A DNA stretch of 47,472 bases, taken from positions 1-47,472 of the IMG/VR virus record IMGVR_UViG_3300020156_000039. The stretch is one strand, 5' to 3'. Numbering within the stretch: the first letter of the stretch is position 1; every line of letters begins with the position of its first letter. This stretch comes from a virus. The notes beneath the pieces were generated by a model. The model did no database searches, was not told where the DNA came from, and saw nothing but the letters and a program-made list of their open reading frames with translations. The position numbers were made by a program, and so were the translations under genes. This document shows, piece after piece, positions 40,523 through 47,424 of this stretch.

Positions 40523-41697
40523 TTGCTTGGTTTGTTGATCGATTCGGTCTGCCCGGTCAGTACCACCGCACATGGGTCAGGCTCATGCGGGATAACTACA
40601 TTCCGCTCAACGAAGTTCGAGTCTTGTCACTGCACAAGATCATGAACCGGCAGTTGCTCACGAAGTACATGACGAGGAAAGCCCCGACATGGATTCCGGA
40701 AGAGGAACTAAACATCACGCAAGTGATCGACAATGTGATTCGGGAACTAAAGCCGCGAGCTGTTGTGCTCACCGCTCCCGAGTCACTTGCATGCCTTGGA
40801 CTCGCACCTGAACATGCGACGCTCCACAATTTGCGTGGCTCTGTCTATTGGCGCTCAGGAGTCCCGCACCTTGTCATGCTTCCAATGAGCGCGTGGTTCT
40901 CAATGGTTTCGCAGAAAGAGATAGGAGCAGCAAATTATGGATTCGAAAGTCAAGACGCCTTTGCGGCGGGACGCCAAGGGCAGATTCCTCCCACGGGCGA
41001 AGGTGCCGCCGACATACGTAATGAATCCGGAACTGGCGGAGAAACTAGCTCAACACCACGCGGAGGAAATGTTGTGGCTAGAGGTGGACAATCGACAACC
41101 GCTAAGCTGGCTCCAGCCAGTGCCGACTCCGCAGGCAGCATCCGAAGCCAAGGAATGGGAGAGATCCGACGAGGAAGTTACGAGAGCGCGCCGACGGCTG
41201 ACTCTCTCGCACGTTCTCGCAATCGCATTTTTGGCAAGCCTGACGGCGGCAATCGCAGTCATGGTGTGGCCGAGGGTAGCGGCGAGTCAAGATTCTCCGG
41301 AGCAATACACGATGGACATTTGCAGGGCGAGAGTGGCTGGGGCGATGGTGACTCAGCAAGCCTTGACGATGAAGATCGTAGCGCCGGAGGAATACGAGGT
41401 GATTCAGAAGACGATCCTCGGTCGCTTGGCGAGGGCGGAGCCGATGACGATCTCGATAGCGGAGAGTCAGACAGTGACGACGGCGTGTCAGCTACTGACG
41501 GCGGATCTGATAATGATGGGAGTAGTGACTCCCCAGACCGTGAAGACGGCGAAGTAGATCAGTTTTTCTACGAACCTGTCTTGAGTCCAGTCGGACGTTT
41601 CGTTTTGACGGCGGACACACAAAAGCTGTTCCGGATTCTTCGGGACGGCAAAAATGCAGCTGGGCCAGCACGGCCTGTCGAGGTGAATTGGCGATGA
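40519..41697 (+). CDS. UDG-like accessory protein with low-complexity linker, 392 aa
   Basis: Residues 50-130 resemble the second half of the uracil-DNA glycosylase fold: LKPRAVVLTAPESLACLGL, then LHNLRGSVYWRSGVPHLVML. The catalytic N-terminal motif of UDG is not seen, so activity is doubtful. Residues 140-346 are nearly all Gly, Ser, Asp, Glu and Arg, a disordered linker whose DNA also encodes another protein. Residues 347-392 again look folded (SPVGRFVLTADTQKLFRIL). ATGA overlap with both neighbours. Phage SPO1 has a UDG-like part fused to its polymerase, and here it is a separate gene just before the polymerase. Confidence 0.55.
   Translation: MIAWFVDRFGLPGQYHRTWVRLMRDNYIPLNEVRVLSLHKIMNRQLLTKYMTRKAPTWIPEEELNITQVIDNVIRELKPRAVVLTAPESLACLGLAPEHATLHNLRGSVYWRSGVPHLVMLPMSAWFSMVSQKEIGAANYGFESQDAFAAGRQGQIPPTGEGAADIRNESGTGGETSSTPRGGNVVARGGQSTTAKLAPASADSAGSIRSQGMGEIRRGSYESAPTADSLARSRNRIFGKPDGGNRSHGVAEGSGESRFSGAIHDGHLQGESGWGDGDSASLDDEDRSAGGIRGDSEDDPRSLGEGGADDDLDSGESDSDDGVSATDGGSDNDGSSDSPDREDGEVDQFFYEPVLSPVGRFVLTADTQKLFRILRDGKNAAGPARPVEVNWR
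40937..41557 (+). CDS. Nested gene: single-span membrane protein, 206 aa
   Basis: The frame lies +1 inside the UDG-like gene. ATG at 40937 has its own ATAGGAG nine bases upstream. The product has a normal protein composition: a basic start (KTPLRRDAKGRFLPRAK), a charged region, and one clear membrane span at about 88-110 (LSHVLAIAFLASLTAAIAVM). A mixed C-terminal domain of about 90 aa follows, with two Cys. The outer frame over exactly this stretch is low-complexity. This is strong evidence that the nested frame is the constrained one. Function unknown. Confidence 0.75.
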   Translation: MDSKVKTPLRRDAKGRFLPRAKVPPTYVMNPELAEKLAQHHAEEMLWLEVDNRQPLSWLQPVPTPQAASEAKEWERSDEEVTRARRRLTLSHVLAIAFLASLTAAIAVMVWPRVAASQDSPEQYTMDICRARVAGAMVTQQALTMKIVAPEEYEVIQKTILGRLARAEPMTISIAESQTVTTACQLLTADLIMMGVVTPQTVKTAK

Positions 41698-43793
41698 CTC
41701 AAACGATCTGTGACCGTCCACAACTGATGCGCGAAGCCATCGAGTTCTGCCGTGAAGCTGAACTTCTCGGTGTTGACGTTGAGACGATTCCACATATCAC
41801 TAAGGCAAAGAAGCCGCAGCCGGAAGTCATGACCGTTGTGTCATACTCCGGTGTGCTGGCTGGTGAGATTCACTCATATGCCTTTCAGCTGACCAAGCAG
41901 AAATCTTCACTCGCGGGCGAACACCCGTATGCAGAGCAAGCGCTGCTGACGATTCACAACATCAACGCGAACCCCGTGCGTAAGACGCTGCACAACGGCG
42001 TTTACGATGCGGCGTGGTTTCTGCGCTATGCGGTTCCGATAGCGAATTACGCATATGATTCGATGACCATGTTCTGGTCTCGCTATCCTGATCTTCCGAA
42101 GACTCTGGACTTTGTGTCGTCGATTGTACTCGATGACCACAAGTACTGGAAGATGGGACGTAAGGAAGAGGACTTTACGAATCATACTCTCTATGCCATG
42201 AGCGACACGGAGACAACGCTACGAGCGACCTTCCGTCTCATGGAGTGGATGATGAATGATTCGGTAATGCGCCGCAACTTCTACTTCGCGCATCTTCGCT
42301 GTCTCTCGGCACTCGGTATGTCGATGAAGGGCATGCTTGTAGACGATCAGATGTTCGAGGAAATGGAATCGGAATTGCGAGCCAAGGCGGAGAAGGCACT
42401 TGACGATCTGCGTTATCTCATCGCCGATGACTCCTTTAACCCGAACTCTGCTCCTGCAAAAAAAGAACTGTTTTACGGACTCCTCGGAGCTAAACCTCGG
42501 AATGCAAAGGGACGCATTCTTAATCGAGTCGGAGGTAACGCAAAGGTATCGGTCGGGGCTATCGTACTCCGAGGTCTCAAGAGCGAACATCCGATCCTTC
42601 GTCGAGTCGTTACGAAACTTCAAGCCGCACAGGAACCAGCGAAGCAAATCTCGAACGTAATAGGAATCGAGAGGAGAGCGGAGCGTGTTCATACATCATA
42701 TGATGGTGTTGCGACAACCACCACACGACTCGGATCGAGAAAAGATGCTTTTGGGTATGGAGCGAACCTTCAAAATATTAGAAAGAAATTCAGGCGATTC
42801 GCTCGTGCTGAGAAAGAACGTTCCTTTATACTTGGTATCGACCTCTCTGCGGCTGACGATGTGTACGTATCGTATGAGTCCGAGGAAGCCAAAAAGATCG
42901 AAGTGATCGAGGCGGGCTACGATACACACTCATACAACGTCGCGCATGTGTTCTTTCCGAACTGGACTTATGAGCGTTGTGTCGCCGGTAAGAAAGAATT
43001 CCTTGACTCAGCAAAGACTATCCTGAATCCAGACTACGAACTTGTGACCCACCCAATCACAGGTGTGCGGCAGATCGTGAAGAAGACGACTCACGGTTGC
43101 AACTACCTGATGGCGGGTCACACTCTTCTCAACTCGGCTGGGCGCGAAGCTATCGTGGCCGCTGCGAAACATCTAGGACACGCTGATGCCGGACTCTGGT
43201 CAATCAACCAACTCGTCGAGTTCTGCGACTTCATGGACAGTCGATACCGTGCGTATTATCCGCGATTCGCCAGAGCAGGTAGTGGCTCGTTCTACGCGGA
43301 GCTTAGTCTGGGACTACGGGCGCACCGCAGTTTTACGACGGTCTTTGGGTACACACAGAGATTCCTTGCTGACCCAATGGAAGATTCGACTCTTCGAGCG
43401 TGCGCTGCTACTGTTGGTCAGGCTAACACGGCCGGCAGGATCAACATGGCAATTGCCGAGATCGACTTCGGGATTCGTCACAAGCGTTTCCGTGACGGTG
43501 ACGCGCCAGACTTCGACGACCCCGCCAGACCGATCAACGAGAGAGATCATGGATTCTCTCTCCGACTTCAGACACACGACTCACTTGACTCCGTCGTCGA
43601 CACTTCACACCCTAACTGGATTGAGGGCGTTGATCGTTTCTTCCGAGTCATGCGACGTCCCACCGTATGTAAGGGCCGCGTTGTACGAATGGGAATCGAA
43701 GCTGATATTTCCATCCACTGGGCACACCAAGCTGTGACAGTGAACTCGGTCGACGAAGTGATTCTCTGGGCTAGGTCACAGGGACTCGCCTAA
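41694..43793 (+). CDS. Family A DNA polymerase with 3'-5' exonuclease, 699 aa
   Basis: The ATG at 41694 overlaps the previous TGA (ATGA). Exonuclease motifs: VDVETI (Asp28, Glu30), LHNGVYDAAWF near 102 and LYAMSDTE near 165. Polymerase motifs: A, GIDLSAADDVYVS near 382; B, KKTTHGCNYLM near 463; C, LQTHDSLDSVV near 625. Motif A has Asp where most family A enzymes have the Glu of SQIE, and motif B has His where Tyr or Phe is usual. It replicates the phage genome, with the helicase and SSB-like protein as likely partners. Confidence 0.93.
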   Translation: MTQTICDRPQLMREAIEFCREAELLGVDVETIPHITKAKKPQPEVMTVVSYSGVLAGEIHSYAFQLTKQKSSLAGEHPYAEQALLTIHNINANPVRKTLHNGVYDAAWFLRYAVPIANYAYDSMTMFWSRYPDLPKTLDFVSSIVLDDHKYWKMGRKEEDFTNHTLYAMSDTETTLRATFRLMEWMMNDSVMRRNFYFAHLRCLSALGMSMKGMLVDDQMFEEMESELRAKAEKALDDLRYLIADDSFNPNSAPAKKELFYGLLGAKPRNAKGRILNRVGGNAKVSVGAIVLRGLKSEHPILRRVVTKLQAAQEPAKQISNVIGIERRAERVHTSYDGVATTTTRLGSRKDAFGYGANLQNIRKKFRRFARAEKERSFILGIDLSAADDVYVSYESEEAKKIEVIEAGYDTHSYNVAHVFFPNWTYERCVAGKKEFLDSAKTILNPDYELVTHPITGVRQIVKKTTHGCNYLMAGHTLLNSAGREAIVAAAKHLGHADAGLWSINQLVEFCDFMDSRYRAYYPRFARAGSGSFYAELSLGLRAHRSFTTVFGYTQRFLADPMEDSTLRACAATVGQANTAGRINMAIAEIDFGIRHKRFRDGDAPDFDDPARPINERDHGFSLRLQTHDSLDSVVDTSHPNWIEGVDRFFRVMRRPTVCKGRVVRMGIEADISIHWAHQAVTVNSVDEVILWARSQGLA

Positions 43794-43794
43794 G

Positions 43795-43803
43795 TTATCC
43801 ACA
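43795..43803 (+). promoter_or_regulatory. Perfect DnaA box
   Basis: TTATCCACA is the exact consensus DnaA box. It lies two bases after the polymerase stop and 19 nt before the -35 box of the next promoter. One exact match in 47 kb is not rare by chance (about 0.4 expected), so its position in a short regulatory gap is what gives it weight. Confidence 0.5.
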
Positions 43804-43810
43804 GTCATTT

Positions 43811-43849
43811 GTAGCCGGGGCTTGACAGAAAATCTGTTCCGGCTACACT
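43811..43849 (+). promoter_or_regulatory. Palindromic promoter of the dNMP kinase block
   Basis: TTGACA (43822-43827), 16-nt spacer, TACACT (43844-43849). The promoter lies inside nested inverted repeats: GTAGCCGG (43811-43818) with CCGGCTAC (43839-43846), and inside it ACAGA/TCTGT (43825-43837). The outer arms overlap the -10 box. This looks like a site where a repressor would block RNA polymerase. Confidence 0.78.
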
Positions 43850-43904
43850 GAAACGGTTATGCGCGCTAGACGCATGATCCTTCCAACGTGCAATGGAGAT
43901 TCGC

Positions 43905-44165
43905 ATGTCCGAACGTAACACCTACCTCGCGCAGCAGGCGGCCGTCTACGAGAGTCCACTAGCTTTCACCGAGTCCAGCGGCGCTGCCGACGTCGCCACA
44001 GCCAACACCACCATGGGCGCCAACATCGACTCGATCATCGACTTGATCTCGCTCGAAGGTGCCGACCCCGAGGTGAAGCGCCTGTTCCTCGATGAAATGT
44101 CCCCGCAGGCTCGAATCAGCCTGTACAAGATCCTCACGGATCTGAAGGCGTCGACCGTCGCCTAA
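43905..44165 (+). CDS. Hypothetical protein, 86 aa
   Basis: ATG at 43905 with TGGAG six bases upstream; the upstream ATG at 43893 lies in that site. N-terminal half polar, C-terminal half helical (DPEVKRLFLDEMSPQARISL). First gene after the palindromic promoter. Not recognised. Confidence 0.6.
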   Translation: MSERNTYLAQQAAVYESPLAFTESSGAADVATANTTMGANIDSIIDLISLEGADPEVKRLFLDEMSPQARISLYKILTDLKASTVA

Positions 44166-44183
44166 CCGCTTTCAAGCGGATTC

Positions 44184-44226
44184 AAGGAGGAACCAGCAAA
44201 TAACCTTCCTTGGGGACTGGAAATGA
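44184..44226 (+). promoter_or_regulatory. Leader of the dNMP kinase: mini-ORF with ATA at the start position
   Basis: AAGGAGG (44184-44190) is a full ribosome site but lies 33 nt before the kinase ATG. At normal spacing from it stands ATA (44200-44202), opening eight codons that end in TGA (44224-44226), which overlaps the kinase start (AATGA). AAGGAGG can also pair with CCTTCCTT (44204-44211). This suggests a coupled leader peptide with a rare or mutated start, or a masked ribosome site. Confidence 0.5.
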
Positions 44227-44849
44227 ATCAGAGATTACCAGCGGTGATTGGCCTCAATGGCCCGCCACACTCCGGCAAGACACCACTCGGCAAGCTATTG
44301 CAGCAACGGATTCCTGATGCTGTGATTGTTCAGCCGAGTCTGGTGCTGTACGAAATGATGCAGGAAGAGGGTGTGGCTCCGTGCAACATGCTCTACCACG
44401 ATTACAAGCGGCGGCCTGACTCGCGCGAACAGCTCATTCGTAAGAGCCGTGAGTATCGCGCGCGTGACTTGCATGTGTATGAGAAGCGCATTGTTGACTC
44501 CATTGAATACCGCGAGGCTCGCGTCGTCATCATTGACAACGTCGGACACATCGCGGACGAGATGGAGTTCTACGACAATCACGCAAGCGTGTCCATGCTA
44601 TTGCGACTCGACACACCTGTCCAAGAACTTGAGCCGCTGAAGTCGCGACGTCGACGACTGCGGACCTGTTGGGAAGGTGACAGTCGGACTCCGTTGGAGC
44701 ATCACACGATGCTGACGGCGTACGACTTACATCAAATGATACTTCTACTTCAATGGTTGGGACGGCCATTGACTCCAGAGGAAGCAGGCCCTTACTATGG
44801 AATACACTCCATCTGGACTCGATACTTCGCAGCCGGTGAATCCGCTTAA
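44223..44849 (+). CDS. Deoxynucleoside monophosphate kinase-like P-loop protein, 208 aa
   Basis: P-loop GPPHSGKT at residues 13-20, then LGKLLQQR. The middle has DLHVYEKRIVDSIEYREARV and Walker B-like VVIIDNVG. The C-terminal helix-rich lid is Arg-rich (LKSRRRRLR). This fits phage dNMP kinases and related P-loop kinases that supply dNTP precursors. No ribosome site directly before ATG 44223; translation probably depends on the leader described at 44184-44226. Overlaps the next gene by 53 nt. Confidence 0.7.
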   Translation: MNQRLPAVIGLNGPPHSGKTPLGKLLQQRIPDAVIVQPSLVLYEMMQEEGVAPCNMLYHDYKRRPDSREQLIRKSREYRARDLHVYEKRIVDSIEYREARVVIIDNVGHIADEMEFYDNHASVSMLLRLDTPVQELEPLKSRRRRLRTCWEGDSRTPLEHHTMLTAYDLHQMILLLQWLGRPLTPEEAGPYYGIHSIWTRYFAAGESA

Positions 44850-46194
44850 GTTCTTCACTGGCGCGCCGGAACTGCCGGGGAGTTGGGCGGACTGGGCCAA
44901 GCGATTGGCTACCTCCCCGGCAGTCGGTGAATCGGGAACAGTTTTCAAACTAGCCGAAGACCTCGCGCGCTCAGCTGCGATTTCAACAGAGGCGGCGACG
45001 TCGCTCCTGCTCTGGCTCGGCTCTGTTTGCATGATTCAACATGCACAAATCCAATGGCCCTCCGGCATTTGGCAGCCGGGCGGTCTCACTATGTCTATTG
45101 TGGAGGAAGACGGTGTTCCCATCGATTCCATCGTCAACGCTTTCATCACTCTCGCTCGAGACATTGGACTTGATCCAATCAACGACACGGTCAAAGAAGG
45201 ACCTGCCGGACTCATTGCTCGCTTGGAGTCTGCTGGCAACGTGGGACTACGACCCGGACAGGCAAGTCTCACGGTTGACTCTTTGTCTGCGTTGGCATCG
45301 CTCGACACACAAGAGGTGGAAACTAAGCACGTTACGAATCGCGGCAACGCACGTGCACTTATATACCCATCTGGCCGGGCGCTCTTGTCGTACCTCTATG
45401 ACACCTCATTTTTCAACGCGCTCGACGAACTGATTCAGCACGGCAACTTGAACCTTCGAGGCAAGGCATCTACGCACCAGCTTAGTCAGGTGCACATGTC
45501 GACTCTCGTGAGTTTCTATCAAGGCGCTCTCGTGACGATGACGAGCGACAATCGAGTCCAGAATAACATGACCGCGCTGCTACGGCAGATGCTGGTCTTC
45601 TGGCCGACGTCGGGCTCAAAGCGATTCCGCAAACCGGGCCGCATCGATATTGCATTGCATCGAATCCAACGCGTTGCGCAAACTGGGTTCGATACGCTCG
45701 GTGATCTGTCGGAGGGGATGCTTCGGATTCCAGAGATGCCCGCATCGGTGAGCAAGACCATGCTCGATGCAGATGGTGCTGGGATTCGTTATACGATCCT
45801 GAATCGTGAGCAGCGCATCGCCAAGCTGGCTGTTGCTGTGGCGTTCTGGAGAATCGCAGAGGGCGGGAAATTTGAGATCACAAATGGCGACCTAGCAGTA
45901 GCGGATTCAATTCTGCACCTGCACGAAATGGGTGGCCGTTTGTTCGAACTCACAATGGCTAAAGGTCGCATGGGTCATGAATTCATGCGGCTGTTCGTTC
46001 GACTCCTCGACGGGGAAACCCTAGAGCCGGGCGAGGAACTGGCTCAAGCGTCGGAGTTGAATGCAGGTGCTGCGGCACGTGGACGACTCGCAGACATGAG
46101 TGTGATCACGCCGGATGGTTTGCTAGCAGATGAATATAGATTCATCAAGGCAAGCATGATGGCGGAGCACAGGAAGCGGTGGAACTTAACATAG
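44797..46194 (+). CDS. Hypothetical DUF3987-like protein, 465 aa
   Basis: ATG at 44797 is inside the end of the kinase gene. Domains by pattern: residues 40-80 helical; 85-330 alpha/beta (WPSGIWQPGGLTMSIVEED, TMTSDNRVQNNMTALLRQML); 335-465 helical (EQRIAKLAVAVAFWRIAEGG, LTMAKGRMGHEFMRLFVRL). The middle and end recall DUF3987 proteins found beside primase domains, but there is no P-loop and the match is loose. A replication or host-take-over role is possible. Confidence 0.45.
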   Translation: MEYTPSGLDTSQPVNPLKFFTGAPELPGSWADWAKRLATSPAVGESGTVFKLAEDLARSAAISTEAATSLLLWLGSVCMIQHAQIQWPSGIWQPGGLTMSIVEEDGVPIDSIVNAFITLARDIGLDPINDTVKEGPAGLIARLESAGNVGLRPGQASLTVDSLSALASLDTQEVETKHVTNRGNARALIYPSGRALLSYLYDTSFFNALDELIQHGNLNLRGKASTHQLSQVHMSTLVSFYQGALVTMTSDNRVQNNMTALLRQMLVFWPTSGSKRFRKPGRIDIALHRIQRVAQTGFDTLGDLSEGMLRIPEMPASVSKTMLDADGAGIRYTILNREQRIAKLAVAVAFWRIAEGGKFEITNGDLAVADSILHLHEMGGRLFELTMAKGRMGHEFMRLFVRLLDGETLEPGEELAQASELNAGAAARGRLADMSVITPDGLLADEYRFIKASMMAEHRKRWNLT

Positions 46195-46204
46195 GAGAAC
46201 CAGC

Positions 46205-47026
46205 ATGAATCAGACAATTGGTGCAGCCAAGACTTACATTGGCACGAAGATCATCAAGGCGTTTCCGATGAATCGTCAGGACTACAACGATTATCGCGGG
46301 TGGCAGCTGCCGTCAAACGAGAACGGAGCCGATGATGGATACCTCGTGGAGTATCAGGACGGTGGCGTCCCCAACGACTCCCGTCACAACGGTTACATTT
46401 CGTGGTCGCCGAAGGAGCAGTTCGAGAACGCCTATCACTCGACTCACGGTGGAATGTCATTCGGGCATGCACTCGTTGCGCTCGAAACCGGCGAGCGAGT
46501 CTGCCGCTCTGGCTGGAACGGCAAGGGGATGTGGTTGGTATTAGTCCGCGCTGATTCGGATAAGGGTGATGCAGTTGTTGACTACACGCTTAAATTCTGG
46601 ATGACAGCTGGGCTCGATGCCACCAAATTCCTCCCATGGATCGGTATGAAGACCGCCGACGGTGGGTTCGTTCCGTGGCTCGCGAGTCAGACCGACATGC
46701 TCGCGAAGGACTGGGAGGTTGTACAGATGGAACATCAATCGATTCGTGATGATCGCGCTGCCGTTGATTATCACGTAGACGCCGCCGAGAATGCCACGCA
46801 ACTCGGCTACGATGCAGAGCTTAACGTTGAGTCACTTCCGTCGAAGATCACCGGCAACCACTTGCACGGCCTGATCTATAACGATCGCAAAGCGCGATTC
46901 ATCGACGGCACCTACGTCACGACATCTGTCGTGCGTGAATGGTATCCCGAAGAGGATATTGCTGTCACTGATAGCGGCACTCGCTATCTCGTCCGTCTGA
47001 TCGAATCGGGCAAGCGTAATGGCTGA
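46205..47026 (+). CDS. Tad2-like (DUF2829) protein with two extra domains, 273 aa
   Basis: Residues 84-172 are a clear DUF2829 domain: MSFGHALVALETGERV, SGWNGKGMWLVLV, WIGMKTADGGFVPWLASQTD, DWEVV. To my knowledge DUF2829 includes Tad2, which binds the Thoeris signal 1''-3' gcADPR and blocks that defence. Residues 8-75 are another phage domain (YIGTKIIKAFPMNRQDYN, YISWSPKEQFENAY). Residues 173-273 form a third part. Stand-alone Tad2 is about 90 aa, so this is a three-part fusion. ATG at 46205 behind AGGAGAACC. Confidence 0.8.
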   Translation: MNQTIGAAKTYIGTKIIKAFPMNRQDYNDYRGWQLPSNENGADDGYLVEYQDGGVPNDSRHNGYISWSPKEQFENAYHSTHGGMSFGHALVALETGERVCRSGWNGKGMWLVLVRADSDKGDAVVDYTLKFWMTAGLDATKFLPWIGMKTADGGFVPWLASQTDMLAKDWEVVQMEHQSIRDDRAAVDYHVDAAENATQLGYDAELNVESLPSKITGNHLHGLIYNDRKARFIDGTYVTTSVVREWYPEEDIAVTDSGTRYLVRLIESGKRNG

Positions 47027-47246
47027 ACGCACCAAGCCTGACACCTTCGATCCGATTCCAGAGCAATACGCCAAAGGCCAATGGCAGCCGATGGCCTACA
47101 CCACCGAGGAAGGTGGTAGCTGGAATCAAATCACCGGGCCGATGCCGAAGAACTACTCGGCAATCCGTTACTCCAACGGTTGGATTTACGACAATGTGCT
47201 TCGGCAGATGAACGTGAATCCGTGGCGGCACGCAGATGACAACTGA
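47019..47246 (+). CDS. Hypothetical protein, 75 aa
   Basis: ATG at 47019 overlaps the end of the Tad2-like gene by 8 nt. Beta-rich and polar with several Trp/Tyr (WQPMAYTTEEGGSW, YSNGWIYDNVLRQM). No recognised family. Might work with the Tad2-like protein. Confidence 0.55.
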   Translation: MAERTKPDTFDPIPEQYAKGQWQPMAYTTEEGGSWNQITGPMPKNYSAIRYSNGWIYDNVLRQMNVNPWRHADDN

Positions 47247-47424
47247 TTCGGCAAACGAACGGATTGTCGTTTACGAGATTAAGCATGGAATCAGCGGGCA
47301 AACTCTGAAATTAGCTGCTGATGAGAAAGCAGCCAGAGATTACTTCGATCGGATCAGCGATGTTGACGGTCGAGTCTTGCTGGTGAAATGCGAAATACTC
47401 GACGCTAAGGGCGGAATCGATTAA
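47236..47424 (+). CDS. Hypothetical protein, 62 aa
   Basis: ATG at 47236 overlaps the previous gene by 11 nt. Beta-helix-beta pattern (RIVVYEIKHGISGQTLKLAA, RVLLVKCEILDA). Last gene of the rightward arm. Its 3' end is duplicated at contig bases 1-87. Not recognised. Confidence 0.6.
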   Translation: MTTDSANERIVVYEIKHGISGQTLKLAADEKAARDYFDRISDVDGRVLLVKCEILDAKGGID

